Positions 7,860 through 16,011 of a stretch of DNA of 49,887 nt are shown here, piece by piece. Position 1 is the first letter of the stretch. The number at the start of each line of letters is the position of its first letter. The notes under the pieces were generated by a model. That model was not told the DNA's origin. It made no database searches and saw only the letters and a list, made by a program, of their open reading frames with translations. The DNA is from Phycisphaerales bacterium UBA7812 (GTDB lineage: Bacteria > Planctomycetota > Phycisphaerae > Phycisphaerales > UBA1924). A program made the translations under genes and the position numbers. The stretch spans positions 1-49,887 of the forward strand of contig DLBY01000040.1 in the NCBI GenBank assembly GCA_002480345.1, written 5' to 3'.

Positions 7860-8048
7860 ATGGCGATCCGTATCAAAGCCCGCGGCGGCGAGAGCGCCGA
7901 TCAGATGATGAGGCGCTTCAAGAAGCTCTGCGAGAAGGAAGGCCTCACGAAGGACATCAAGCGGAAAGAGTACTTCGAGAAGCCTTCCGAGCGTCGCCGT
8001 CGCGCCGCGCGAAAGGCGGAGAATCGCCGCATGAAGTCCGACGGCTGA
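7860..8048 (+). CDS. rpsU: 30S ribosomal protein bS21
   Basis: This 62-residue, very basic protein matches bS21: MAIRIKARGGESADQMMRRF, then KLCEKEGLTKDIKRKEYFEK and PSERRRRAARKAENRR. bS21 sits on the small-subunit platform near the anti-Shine-Dalgarno end of 16S rRNA. The ATG at 7860 is preceded by AAGGAG at good spacing. The gene stands alone, divergent from the NYN gene and 251 bp before hppA, with a GC-rich hairpin in its leader. Confidence 0.95.
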   Translation: MAIRIKARGGESADQMMRRFKKLCEKEGLTKDIKRKEYFEKPSERRRRAARKAENRRMKSDG

Positions 8049-8299
8049 GGGCAGGGCCCGCGGCCGGCACAGGGCCGCGTCCGACCGTGAGCACACACGG
8101 GACGATGCGGCCGATTTTTTTATTCGGACGGTCCACGGGCCGACGATGATGACTCCACCGGCGTTGACGCGCCGGTTTGGTCTTGTTCCCGGTTCGCCTC
8201 CTGCGTCGCAGGTCAAGCGGGTCGGACGCGTGATGTGACAGAGGGATACCGTCGGTCTTCGGGCCGCGGCCTGCACCAATCGGCAAGAAAGGGTCATCG

Positions 8300-11011
8300 A
8301 TGATCCCGACACTCGGCGCGATCGCCGACATCAGCCCCGCGTATTACCTCGCTCCTGTTGGGGGCGTCGCCGCGCTGTTCATGGCGATGACATTCTCGAA
8401 GAGCGTGATGAAGCGTTCCGAGGGTGACGAGGACATGGTGACGATCGCCCAGGCGGTCCGCGACGGCGCGATGGCGTATCTCACCCGTCAGTACAAGGTC
8501 GTCGCGGGCGTGTTCGTCCTGCTCGTCGCGTTCCTCGCGGTGATGTGGGGCCTGGGCCTCCAGAGCCCGCTGACCATGCTGGGTGTCCCGGTCGCTGGGT
8601 TCCTCTCGGGTCTGTGCGGCTGGTTCGGCATGAAGATGGCGACCAACGCGAGCGCGCGCACGACCTTCGCCGCCAAGGAGTCGCTTAACGAGGGGCTCAC
8701 CGTCGCGTTCCGTTCGGGCGCGGTCATGGGCCTCGTCGTGGTCGGCTTCGCGATCCTCGACATCTCGTTCTGGTTCCTGCTGTTCAACGCGATCGGCGAG
8801 AGCATCGGGCTTGATTCGCTCGAGGTGATCACGACCGTCATGCTGAGCTTCGGCATGGGCGCGTCGACGCAGGCGCTGTTCGCCCGCGTGGGCGGCGGCA
8901 TCTACACGAAGGCCGCGGATGTGGGCGCCGACCTCGTCGGCAAGGTCGAGGCGGGCATCCCCGAGGACGACCCGCGCAACCCCGCGACGATCGCCGACAA
9001 TGTCGGTGACAATGTGGGCGATGTCGCGGGCATGGGTGCCGACCTCTACGAGTCGTACTACGGCTCGATCCTCGCGACGCTCGCGCTGGGCGCGGCGGCG
9101 GCGGCGGCGATCGGTTCCGGCTCCAGCGAACTGGCGATGCGGCTCGCGGCGGCGCCGCTGGGCCTCGCGGGCATGGGCATCCTCTGCTCGATCGTGGGCG
9201 TCTTCACCGTGAAGGCTTCGGACAACGCGAGTTTCGCGCAGCTGCTCAAGGGCCTGCACAAGGGCGTGTATGTCGCCTCCGGGCTCATCATCGTGCTCGC
9301 GCTGGGCTTGCTCTACTTCCTGTTCGGGACGGGCGACACGGCCGGCCAGCTCGCGGGCATCACCACCTGGTGGGGCCTGGGCCTCTCGATCATCTCGGGT
9401 CTGATCGCGGGCAATGTCATCGCGTACGCGACCGAGTACTACACCTCGTACGAGCACAAGCCCACGCAGCGGATCGCCGAGCAGGCGCTCACGGGTCCCG
9501 CCACCGTCATCATCTCGGGTATCGCCGAGGGCATGAAGTCGACCTGGGCGTCGCTCATCGTCGTTGTTATCGCGATCATCGCGGCCTTCAGCTTCGCGGG
9601 CGGTGGTGACTCGTTCCTCATGGGTCTCTACGGCGTGGGTATCGCCGCCGTCGGCATGCTCTCGACGCTGGGCATCACGCTCGCGACCGACGCGTACGGC
9701 CCGATCGCCGACAACGCGGGCGGCAACGCCGAGATGACCGGGCAGCCCCCGCATGTCCGCGAGCGGACCGACATGCTCGACTCGCTGGGCAACACGACGG
9801 CGGCGACGGGCAAGGGCTTCGCGATCGGTTCGGCGGCGCTCACGGCGCTCGCGCTGTTCGCGGCCTACATCCAGATCGTGCAGACGCAGATCACGACGCA
9901 GTCCGGGGCCTACATCGAGAAAGGCGCCTTCTCCGCCCCCGCTGGCGACGAGGACGGCGTCTTCGCGGTGTACGAGGGATACGGGAAATTCGCGATCGTC
10001 GACGCGGAGGGCGCCGTCGATGGCGGCATGTTCCTCCGTGCTCATGATTCGCACGGCCGGTTGGCACGCCCCCCGTTCGAGAAGGGTGAGGTCATCGGTG
10101 ATGTCACGCGCGACGACGATCGCTACACGATCGCGGCAGAGGTTGACCACGGCGATCACCCCGACCGGGTCGTGATCACGGCGGCGTCCTCGAGCGACGG
10201 CGAGATCGCTGATGTCCTCGCCTTCTACGATGTCACGATCGCCAACCCGCGCCTCCTGGGCGGCATCTTCATCGGCGTCATGCTCGCCTTCCTGTTCTGC
10301 GCTCTCACGATGAACGCGGTGGGCCGGGCGGCCTACTCGATGATCGACGAGTGCCGCCGGCAGTTCGGCAAGATCCGCGACGGTCTCCGCGCCACGGGCA
10401 TGAGCGAGGAGGATGTCAACAACCCCGACAACTGGCCCAAGACCGGCGTCGATGTTGAGGGGCACCACTACCCCGACTACGCGAACTGCGTCGCGATCTC
10501 GACCGCGGGTGCGCAGAAGGAGATGGTTGTCCCGGCGGTCCTCGCGATCGTCATCCCGATCGTCGTGGGCCTCGTGCTGGGCGTCCCGGGCGTCATGGGC
10601 CTGCTCGCGGGCGGGTTGACCTCGGGCTTCGCGGTCGCCGTGTTCATGGCGAACGCGGGCGGCGCGTGGGACAACGCGAAGAAGCTGCTCGAGTCCTACG
10701 GACGCATCACCGCCGATGACTTCCTGGACAACGAGGGTGTTCGCAACAAGGTCCCCGCGGCGGTGCGCGACGCGATCGCGGCCCGTGCGAGCGACATGCG
10801 AGCGGCCGGGCAGGGCGGCGAGTATGTCTACGGCAAGGGCTCCGACGACCACAAGGCGACGGTCGTGGGCGACACCGTGGGCGACCCGTTCAAGGACACC
10901 TCGGGCCCCTCGCTCAACATCCTCATCAAGCTCATCTCGGTCGTGTCCGTCGTCTTCGCGGGCCTGATCGTGAAGTTCGGCCCGATGCTCAGCTCGGCCC
11001 TGGGCCTCTGA
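8300..11011 (+). CDS. hppA: K+-dependent membrane pyrophosphatase, probably Na+-pumping, with a periplasmic insert
   Basis: This 903-residue integral membrane protein couples pyrophosphate hydrolysis to cation export. The pyrophosphate site is clear in ADVGADLVGKVEAGIPEDDP (207-224) and DNVGDNVGDVAGMGADLYES (233-252), with a second acidic cluster, TDAYGPIADNAGGNAEMTG, at about 463-481. Ala501 in GNTTAATGKG occupies the place of the lysine of K+-independent enzymes, so K+ is predicted to be required. Glu251 in ADLYESY matches the Thermotoga Na+-pump glutamate position rather than the plant H+-pump position. Residues of about 531-645 form an extra soluble segment between two membrane helices, which makes the protein longer than the usual 660-770 residues. 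A terminator follows at 11039. Confidence 0.93.
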   Translation: MIPTLGAIADISPAYYLAPVGGVAALFMAMTFSKSVMKRSEGDEDMVTIAQAVRDGAMAYLTRQYKVVAGVFVLLVAFLAVMWGLGLQSPLTMLGVPVAGFLSGLCGWFGMKMATNASARTTFAAKESLNEGLTVAFRSGAVMGLVVVGFAILDISFWFLLFNAIGESIGLDSLEVITTVMLSFGMGASTQALFARVGGGIYTKAADVGADLVGKVEAGIPEDDPRNPATIADNVGDNVGDVAGMGADLYESYYGSILATLALGAAAAAAIGSGSSELAMRLAAAPLGLAGMGILCSIVGVFTVKASDNASFAQLLKGLHKGVYVASGLIIVLALGLLYFLFGTGDTAGQLAGITTWWGLGLSIISGLIAGNVIAYATEYYTSYEHKPTQRIAEQALTGPATVIISGIAEGMKSTWASLIVVVIAIIAAFSFAGGGDSFLMGLYGVGIAAVGMLSTLGITLATDAYGPIADNAGGNAEMTGQPPHVRERTDMLDSLGNTTAATGKGFAIGSAALTALALFAAYIQIVQTQITTQSGAYIEKGAFSAPAGDEDGVFAVYEGYGKFAIVDAEGAVDGGMFLRAHDSHGRLARPPFEKGEVIGDVTRDDDRYTIAAEVDHGDHPDRVVITAASSSDGEIADVLAFYDVTIANPRLLGGIFIGVMLAFLFCALTMNAVGRAAYSMIDECRRQFGKIRDGLRATGMSEEDVNNPDNWPKTGVDVEGHHYPDYANCVAISTAGAQKEMVVPAVLAIVIPIVVGLVLGVPGVMGLLAGGLTSGFAVAVFMANAGGAWDNAKKLLESYGRITADDFLDNEGVRNKVPAAVRDAIAARASDMRAAGQGGEYVYGKGSDDHKATVVGDTVGDPFKDTSGPSLNILIKLISVVSVVFAGLIVKFGPMLSSALGL

Positions 11012-11038
11012 TCCGATCCGCTGACATCCGTTGACCCA

Positions 11039-11074
11039 CGAAACCCCGCGAGCGATCGCGGGGTTTTTTCGTTG
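11039..11074 (+). terminator. rho-independent terminator after hppA
   Basis: The stem is CCCCGCGA (11044-11051) with TCGCGGGG (11056-11063) and a four-base loop, followed by six T. It is extended by AAA-TTT pairing. It lies about 30 bp past the hppA stop. Confidence 0.9.
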
Positions 11075-11091
11075 GACAGGAAAAATTCCAC

Positions 11092-11106
11092 TGAGAATCA
11101 GTCTCA
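11092..11106. promoter_or_regulatory. Fur-like 7-1-7 palindrome upstream of the DUF454 gene
   Basis: TGAGAATCAGTCTCA is a 15-bp near-perfect inverted repeat with the 7-1-7 layout of Fur boxes (TGATAATNATTATCA consensus). Six of seven arm positions pair. It lies about 90 bp before the DUF454 start in an otherwise GC-rich gap, directly after the hppA terminator. This suggests iron- or metal-responsive control of the next gene, but one site alone is weak evidence. Confidence 0.4.
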
Positions 11107-11196
11107 ACTAGAGAAGGCCCAGCACAACAGGCCTACAAATGAACGCACTTCCGGGCAGGGATGCCCGGCTGACTGACGGGCCGAATACGCGAACAC

Positions 11197-11742
11197 ATGA
11201 CCAGCGCACCCGCACAAACCGAGATGGCCGCCCGCGGACGGCAGCTCCGCGAGGGATCAGAGGCGTGCCCGTTCCTGCACGGCGTGTCGGGCCGAGGCAG
11301 AACGCAGACCGGTGCACCCGAGCGTTCGGAACCGAGCGGGGTGGTCATCGCCCGCAGCCGAGCGATTCGCTGGTGGCTGGTCATGGTCGGCGTGGCGTGC
11401 GTCGCGCTCGGCGCGGTCGGGGTCATCGTTCCGGGTCTCCCGACGACCGTTTTTCTGCTGATCGCGTCGTGGTGCTTCGTTCGCTCGTGCCCGGTGCTTG
11501 AACGGGTGCTGATCCGGAACCGGTTCTTCGCGCCGTTCGTGCGGTACCTCCAGCCCGGCGCGGTCATGCCGACGCGGGCTCGGGTGGTGACCACGATCGT
11601 GATGTGGGTCGCGACGGTTGCCAGCGCCGCGCTGCTCTTCGAGCGGGGCGTTCACGCCGCGGTTCCGGTGTGCGTTGTGCTCGCCGCGGCGGTTGGGACG
11701 ATCGCGGTGTGGCGCGTTGCACGGGCGCCTCGGGCGGCCTGA
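11197..11742 (+). CDS. DUF454 (YbaN-like) inner-membrane protein
   Basis: The 181-residue frame carries the DUF454 pattern from about residue 55: WWLVMVGVACVALGAVGVIV, then PGLPTTVFLLIASWCFVRSC, followed by LERVLIRNRFFAPFVRYLQP. Two C-terminal hydrophobic helices come next (about 125-145 and 150-170). The first 50 residues are polar and unlike the family, so a GTG near 11341 (VVIARSRAIRWW) could be the true start. The molecular role of YbaN proteins is unknown. A Fur-like palindrome lies upstream. It converges with aroK. Confidence 0.75.
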   Translation: MTSAPAQTEMAARGRQLREGSEACPFLHGVSGRGRTQTGAPERSEPSGVVIARSRAIRWWLVMVGVACVALGAVGVIVPGLPTTVFLLIASWCFVRSCPVLERVLIRNRFFAPFVRYLQPGAVMPTRARVVTTIVMWVATVASAALLFERGVHAAVPVCVVLAAAVGTIAVWRVARAPRAA

Positions 11743-11748
11743 CTCTTT

Positions 11749-12312
11749 TCAGATCCGCTGGCCCATCAATCCCAGAATGCGCTGGGCGGTCCGTTTCTCG
11801 TCCTGCTCTCCTGCCTCGAGCGTGTGGTCCGCGAGCGTCCGGTACAGCGCGTCGCGCTGCAGATACACCGTCTCGATTTCATCGAGCATGTCGGCGCCCG
11901 TCAGGCTTGGTCGGCTCGCGGTCTCCGTTCCACGGAGTCGATCACGCAGCACGCTCGGTGACGCATGCAGATACACGATCAGGATGCGGCCATCGTCCCG
12001 CTCTTTCATGAGCAGGTCGGCCGCGCCGGGCGCTGTCGGGGTGCCGCCTCCCAAAGCGAGCACGCGCTGGAATGAGCAGGACGGCTCAAGTTCTGAACCG
12101 AGCGCGGTGAACTCGGCATCGCGGAACGCCCGCAGGCCGTGCGTATTGATCGCGTCCGCGGCGTCGCGGGCGTCAAGCAGTGCGGGGGTTCGGTCGTCGA
12201 GGTCTGCGAACGGGAGACCCGCGGCGTCCGCCACGATCCGACCGATCGTCGATTTCCCGCTGCCGCGGAGACCGATCAGGACGAGGGTGGGGGGGGTGAC
12301 GGGCGCGTGCAT
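11749..12312 (-). CDS. aroK: shikimate kinase
   Basis: This 187-residue enzyme phosphorylates shikimate to shikimate 3-phosphate with ATP, the fifth step of the chorismate pathway. It has a P-loop G-LRGSGKST at residues 14-22 and FADLDDRTPALLDARDA for shikimate binding. FRDAEFTAL matches the family F-R-x-x-E motif, LALGGGTPT is the GGG substrate loop, and RPSLTG is the lid arginine segment. The length is normal. It lies 57 bp downstream of efp on the same strand and is probably co-transcribed. Confidence 0.92.
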   Translation of the reverse strand: MHAPVTPPTLVLIGLRGSGKSTIGRIVADAAGLPFADLDDRTPALLDARDAADAINTHGLRAFRDAEFTALGSELEPSCSFQRVLALGGGTPTAPGAADLLMKERDDGRILIVYLHASPSVLRDRLRGTETASRPSLTGADMLDEIETVYLQRDALYRTLADHTLEAGEQDEKRTAQRILGLMGQRI

Positions 12313-12369
12313 CGACGATGCTCTATTCTGCCGCCCGGCCGCGCCGTGGTCGGGTCGCGGCCCAGCGGA

Positions 12370-12933
12370 TCAATCTTTGACGCGAGAGATGTAGGAGCCG
12401 TCCTCGGTCGAGACCTTGATCTTCTCGCCGATCTCGATGAAGGGGGGGACGCGGGTCTTGAGGCCCGTGTCGCACTCGGCTTCCTTGAGCTGGTTGGTCG
12501 CGGTCGCGCCCTTCACGACGGGTGTGGTATCGGTGATGGTGACCTCGACGGAGGCGGGGAGTTCGATCGTGACCGGCTTTTCCTCGTGGAACAGCATGGT
12601 GCACGAGGTGTTGGGCGCCATGTAGAGCAGGGCGTCGCCCAGCAGGTCGGGCCCGACCTCGACCTGGTCGTAATCCGAGAGATCCATGAAGGTGCCGCCG
12701 CCGGCGCCGTCGCCGAACAGGAACTCCATCTCGCGACGATCGAGCGTGGCGCCCTCGACGGTATCGGAACTGTTGAAGCGCTGCTCCTTCATGCCCGCAC
12801 CATCGACCGCGCGCATCTTCGCCTGGATGTAGGCGGGCCCCTTTCCGGGCTTCACATGATCGGTCTTGACGACCACATACAGTTTGCCGGACAGGTTGAT
12901 CGCAACGCCGGGCTTGATCTCGTTCGCTTTCAT
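12370..12933 (-). CDS. efp: translation elongation factor P
   Basis: EF-P binds stalled ribosomes between the P and E sites and helps form polyproline bonds. The 187-residue protein has the three-domain length of the family: an N-terminal KOW-like domain starting MKANEIKPGVAINLSGKLYV, a middle OB domain (GPDLLGDALLYMAPN) and the C-terminal OB domain ending FIEIGEKIKVSTEDGSYISR. The tip of the acceptor loop is K-P-G-K31-G-P-A, so the modified residue is a lysine. No EpmA/EpmB or YmfI-type modification gene is in the window. The upstream MBL gene is divergent. Confidence 0.95.
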   Translation of the reverse strand: MKANEIKPGVAINLSGKLYVVVKTDHVKPGKGPAYIQAKMRAVDGAGMKEQRFNSSDTVEGATLDRREMEFLFGDGAGGGTFMDLSDYDQVEVGPDLLGDALLYMAPNTSCTMLFHEEKPVTIELPASVEVTITDTTPVVKGATATNQLKEAECDTGLKTRVPPFIEIGEKIKVSTEDGSYISRVKD

Positions 12934-13121
12934 CGGTGGGGTTCCGCTGCTCGTCCGCGGGAGGCGGGCGGGGCCTTGCCCCCTCGCAGGGGGCGGTTTC
13001 GTTGGGAGGGCTATGGTAGATCGCCGGCGGGCACGGATCGGCCCGGGCCTCGCCGAAATCCGCCTGTTCTCCCCGCATCACGGTGATTTTCCGTCTTGTG
13101 CATGCCCTCGGAGGAGCGATG

Positions 13122-14180
13122 ATGTCCACCGCCGACCGAATCGACCGCCGCGCGTTCCTGGGACGAGCGAGCGCTGCGCTGGGGCTCGCTGCCCTGGGAT
13201 CCACCCGCGGGCTCGCCCGGGCGTCCGCCCCCGGGGGGGCGCTCGGTGCCGCGGGCCCCGTTGACTCGCCCTTCGACTGGGCCGAGATCCGCCCCGGCGT
13301 CTTCGCGACGACCAACCTCGCGACCGGGGGCAACTGTCTCGCCGTCGCGGGGGGCGGCGCGTGTCTGCTGGTGGACACGAAGTTCCCCGCGTTCATCCCG
13401 CGGATCGCCCGCGATGTCGAGATCATGACCGACCATGCGCCGACCCATGTGCTCAACACCCATCACCACGCGGACCACAGCGGCGGAAACATGCTGTTCA
13501 CCGACACCGCGGCGGTGATCGCGCACGAGAACGGGCTCCCCCGCGTGCGCGATCAGTTCCAGCGCAATCTCTCGGGCATCACGGGCGGGCGTCGCCTCGC
13601 GGCGCGGCTCCCGGAAGCGGACCGGCGCGCGACGATCGAAGATGTCGCCCGCCTGCTCGACCGAGCGGGCGATTACACCGCGGAATCGTGGGTCGCGAAC
13701 ACGCCGGTTTCAACGGCGCGAACCGGGCTCGACCTGGGCGGACGCCGAGGGGCGGGCTGGGCGGAGATCCGGCACTTCGGGCGCCCCAGCCATACCGACA
13801 ATGACCTCGTGCTCCACCTGCCGCACGCGAATGTGCTCCACACGGGCGATGTCGTCTTCAACGGGTTGCACCCCTATTTCGATGCGAACGGCGGCTGCAG
13901 CAGCGCGGGCTGGCTCGAGACGCTGACCGATCTCGACGACCTGTGCGACGACGAGACCGTCGTTGTCCCGGGGCACGGGCCCTTCGGCACCCGCCTGATG
14001 ATCCGTGAGCAGATCGCGTACATCGAACGCCTCCGGGATGCCGTCAAGCAGGGGCTCGACGAGGGGACGCCGCTCGAGGAACTCCGCACGCGGACCTTTC
14101 CGTTCATGGAGGGGCTCGGGCTCGAGAACCTCCGCGAGAACGCGATCGTGTTTGTCTACAACGAACTGACCGGGGGCTGA
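13122..14180 (+). CDS. Tat-exported metallo-beta-lactamase-fold hydrolase
   Basis: The start at 13122 is chosen because GGAGGAG at 13110-13116 lies five bases before it, better than the adjacent ATG at 13119. The 352-residue protein begins with a twin-arginine signal (DRRAFLGRASAALGLAALG), so it should be exported folded. The metal site is complete: T-H114-H-H116-A-D118-H119-SGGN, then H224 in RPSHTDND, D243 in LHTGDVV and H285 in VPGHGP. The layout suits the general MBL-fold hydrolases and quinoprotein-relay-like group rather than true beta-lactamases, and the substrate is not predictable. It is divergent from efp and is followed by the symporter gene 100 bp later. Confidence 0.85.
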   Translation: MSTADRIDRRAFLGRASAALGLAALGSTRGLARASAPGGALGAAGPVDSPFDWAEIRPGVFATTNLATGGNCLAVAGGGACLLVDTKFPAFIPRIARDVEIMTDHAPTHVLNTHHHADHSGGNMLFTDTAAVIAHENGLPRVRDQFQRNLSGITGGRRLAARLPEADRRATIEDVARLLDRAGDYTAESWVANTPVSTARTGLDLGGRRGAGWAEIRHFGRPSHTDNDLVLHLPHANVLHTGDVVFNGLHPYFDANGGCSSAGWLETLTDLDDLCDDETVVVPGHGPFGTRLMIREQIAYIERLRDAVKQGLDEGTPLEELRTRTFPFMEGLGLENLRENAIVFVYNELTGG

Positions 14181-14280
14181 GCACGCCCGATTCTCCGGCA
14201 CTCGGTCGGGCCCTCGGGCGGGCTCTCGCGCTGGTCGTGTATGCTCTGCGCCTTTCGCAACTCAACCGAAAGGCGCCGCC

Positions 14281-15867
14281 ATCGACACCGACAGCCTGCT
14301 GAAGATCCTTGCATTCGCGCTCTACGCCGGTGTGTTGCTGATCATCGGCTATCTCGCATCGAAGAAGATGCACGACATCCGCGACTACTTCGCGAGCGGG
14401 AAACGCCTCGGGTTTATCAATGTCGCGTTCAGCAGCCGGGCGACGGGCGAATCCGCCTGGCTGCTGCTGGGGCTCACGGGGAGCGGGTATCTGCTGGGCG
14501 CCAAGGCGTTCTGGGTCGTGCTGGGCGAGATGCTGGGCGTCGGCATCGCCTGGATCCTGATGGCGAAGCGGTTCAAAAGGCTGACCGACAAGTACGACTC
14601 GATCACGGTGCCCGACTTCCTGGAGAGCAGGCTCCGCGATCCGAGCCACTGGCTCCGCCTCATCGCCTGCGGGACGCTGCTGATCTTCGTGCCGATCTAC
14701 GCGGGGACGCAGGTCTTCGCGGCGGGGGGCGCGTTCCACTCGTTCCTCGGGTGGAACCACTACATCGGCGCCGCGGTCGGGTTCGGTGTCGTGCTGCTCT
14801 ACATCACGCAGGGCGGGTTCACCGCGGTCGTCTGGTCCGATGTCTTCCAGGGCTCGCTGATGATGCTGGGCCTCGTCGCCCTGCCCATCGTGGGGTTGCT
14901 CGAAGCGGGCGGGGTGACCAACATCATCGAGTCGCTCCGTGCGATCGACCCCAACCTGCTCACCCTGCACGGCCCCGAGCACGAGGTCTACGGGCTCGGC
15001 TGGACGCCCCTCAACATCCTCTCGATCGTCGGGCTCGCGATGATCGGCATCGGGTTCCTGGGCTCGCCGCAGGTCTTCGTGCGGTTCATCTCGATCAAGA
15101 GCGAGAAGGAGATCCTGCCCGGCACGATCGTCGCCCTCGCTTGGACGCTGCTCGCCGACGGGGGCGCCGTGCTGGTGGGCATCGTGGGGCGGGTGCTGTT
15201 CAGCCCCGCGGACCTCGGGACGGCCGACAACTTCCACGAGTCGATTCTCCCCGTCATGTCCGACACGCTGCTCCCCGCGTTCTTCAGCGGGCTCTATATC
15301 GCGATGGTGCTCAGCGCGATCATGTCGACGATCGACTCGTTGCTCGTCGTCGCGTCGTCCGCGGCCGTGCGCGATTACTGGCAGAAGACCCGCCACCCCG
15401 ACATGGCCGACGACACGCTGATGACTCTCAGCAAGGTGCTCACCGTGTCTCTCGCGCTCATCGCCTTCGCGATCGGTATCGGGATCATGCTCTACGACAT
15501 CGAGAACGGCGTCTTCTGGATCATCATCTTCGGGTGGTCGGGCATCGCCGCGACCTTCTGTCCCACCATCGTGCTGAGCATCTTCTGGTCGAAGCTCACC
15601 GCCCTGGGTGCGAAGTGCTCGATGATCGCGGGTTTCCTCAGTGTCCCGCTCTTCAAGTTCGCGGCGCCGTCGCTGCTCGACAGTCTTGGGATGGAACCGC
15701 TCAAGGAAGGGCTGGCGGCGCTGGAGGTGCTGCCGCCCTCGTTCGCGGTCGGGATGCTCGTCGCACTGGTGGTGAGCCTTTGGGACACGAAGGGGCGCGC
15801 CAAACTCGAGGGCGTCGAGGCGGAGCTATCGGACGCCGCGGCGCGGAGGTGCGGGCCCAACGGGTGA
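14281..15867 (+). CDS. sodium:solute symporter (SSS family, PutP-like) with probable AUC start
   Basis: The SSS hallmarks are present: a first helix followed by KKMHDIRDYFASGKRLGFIN, then LGSPQVFVRFISIKSEKEI and the Na+-site helix SAIMSTIDSLLVVASSAAVR. The conserved length needs translation to begin near 14281, but no ATG, GTG or TTG occurs there. The in-frame codon is ATC in GCCGCC-ATC-GACACC, behind a GAAAGG ribosome binding site. The first normal start, GTG at 14332, would delete half of the first membrane helix. About 13 membrane helices are likely. The substrate (proline, other amino acid or sugar) cannot be assigned. It follows the MBL gene. Confidence 0.82.
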   Translation: MDTDSLLKILAFALYAGVLLIIGYLASKKMHDIRDYFASGKRLGFINVAFSSRATGESAWLLLGLTGSGYLLGAKAFWVVLGEMLGVGIAWILMAKRFKRLTDKYDSITVPDFLESRLRDPSHWLRLIACGTLLIFVPIYAGTQVFAAGGAFHSFLGWNHYIGAAVGFGVVLLYITQGGFTAVVWSDVFQGSLMMLGLVALPIVGLLEAGGVTNIIESLRAIDPNLLTLHGPEHEVYGLGWTPLNILSIVGLAMIGIGFLGSPQVFVRFISIKSEKEILPGTIVALAWTLLADGGAVLVGIVGRVLFSPADLGTADNFHESILPVMSDTLLPAFFSGLYIAMVLSAIMSTIDSLLVVASSAAVRDYWQKTRHPDMADDTLMTLSKVLTVSLALIAFAIGIGIMLYDIENGVFWIIIFGWSGIAATFCPTIVLSIFWSKLTALGAKCSMIAGFLSVPLFKFAAPSLLDSLGMEPLKEGLAALEVLPPSFAVGMLVALVVSLWDTKGRAKLEGVEAELSDAAARRCGPNG

Positions 15868-16011
15868 TAACCCACTTGTGCGCGCCAGAGTTTGATGGGC
15901 TTGTGGCTCTCGTTTCCTGAATCCCGTTGCTCGGATTCGGTGCTCGGGTACGCTCTGGCAGCACCCCGAACGCCGGGGCGTCGGTTGGAGAGAGACCGGA
16001 GCGATTGAGAC

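Noticed and set aside
8049..8299. Possible riboswitch or terminator in the 251-bp gap between rpsU and hppA.
   Set aside because: There are several small GC-rich stems and a run of T at about 8114-8120, but no stem lies directly before the run and no known riboswitch pattern was recognised.
8294..11107. A 937-codon open frame antisense to hppA.
   Set aside because: The plus-strand pyrophosphatase is certain. The antisense product is low-complexity Arg/Asp/His sequence caused by GC-biased codon use.
14181..14280. GCCCGA...TCGGGC stem and GGGCTCTC string before the symporter gene as another REP copy.
   Set aside because: Only the short GGGCTCTC end matches the RAYT-flanking repeat; the palindromic core and loop do not.
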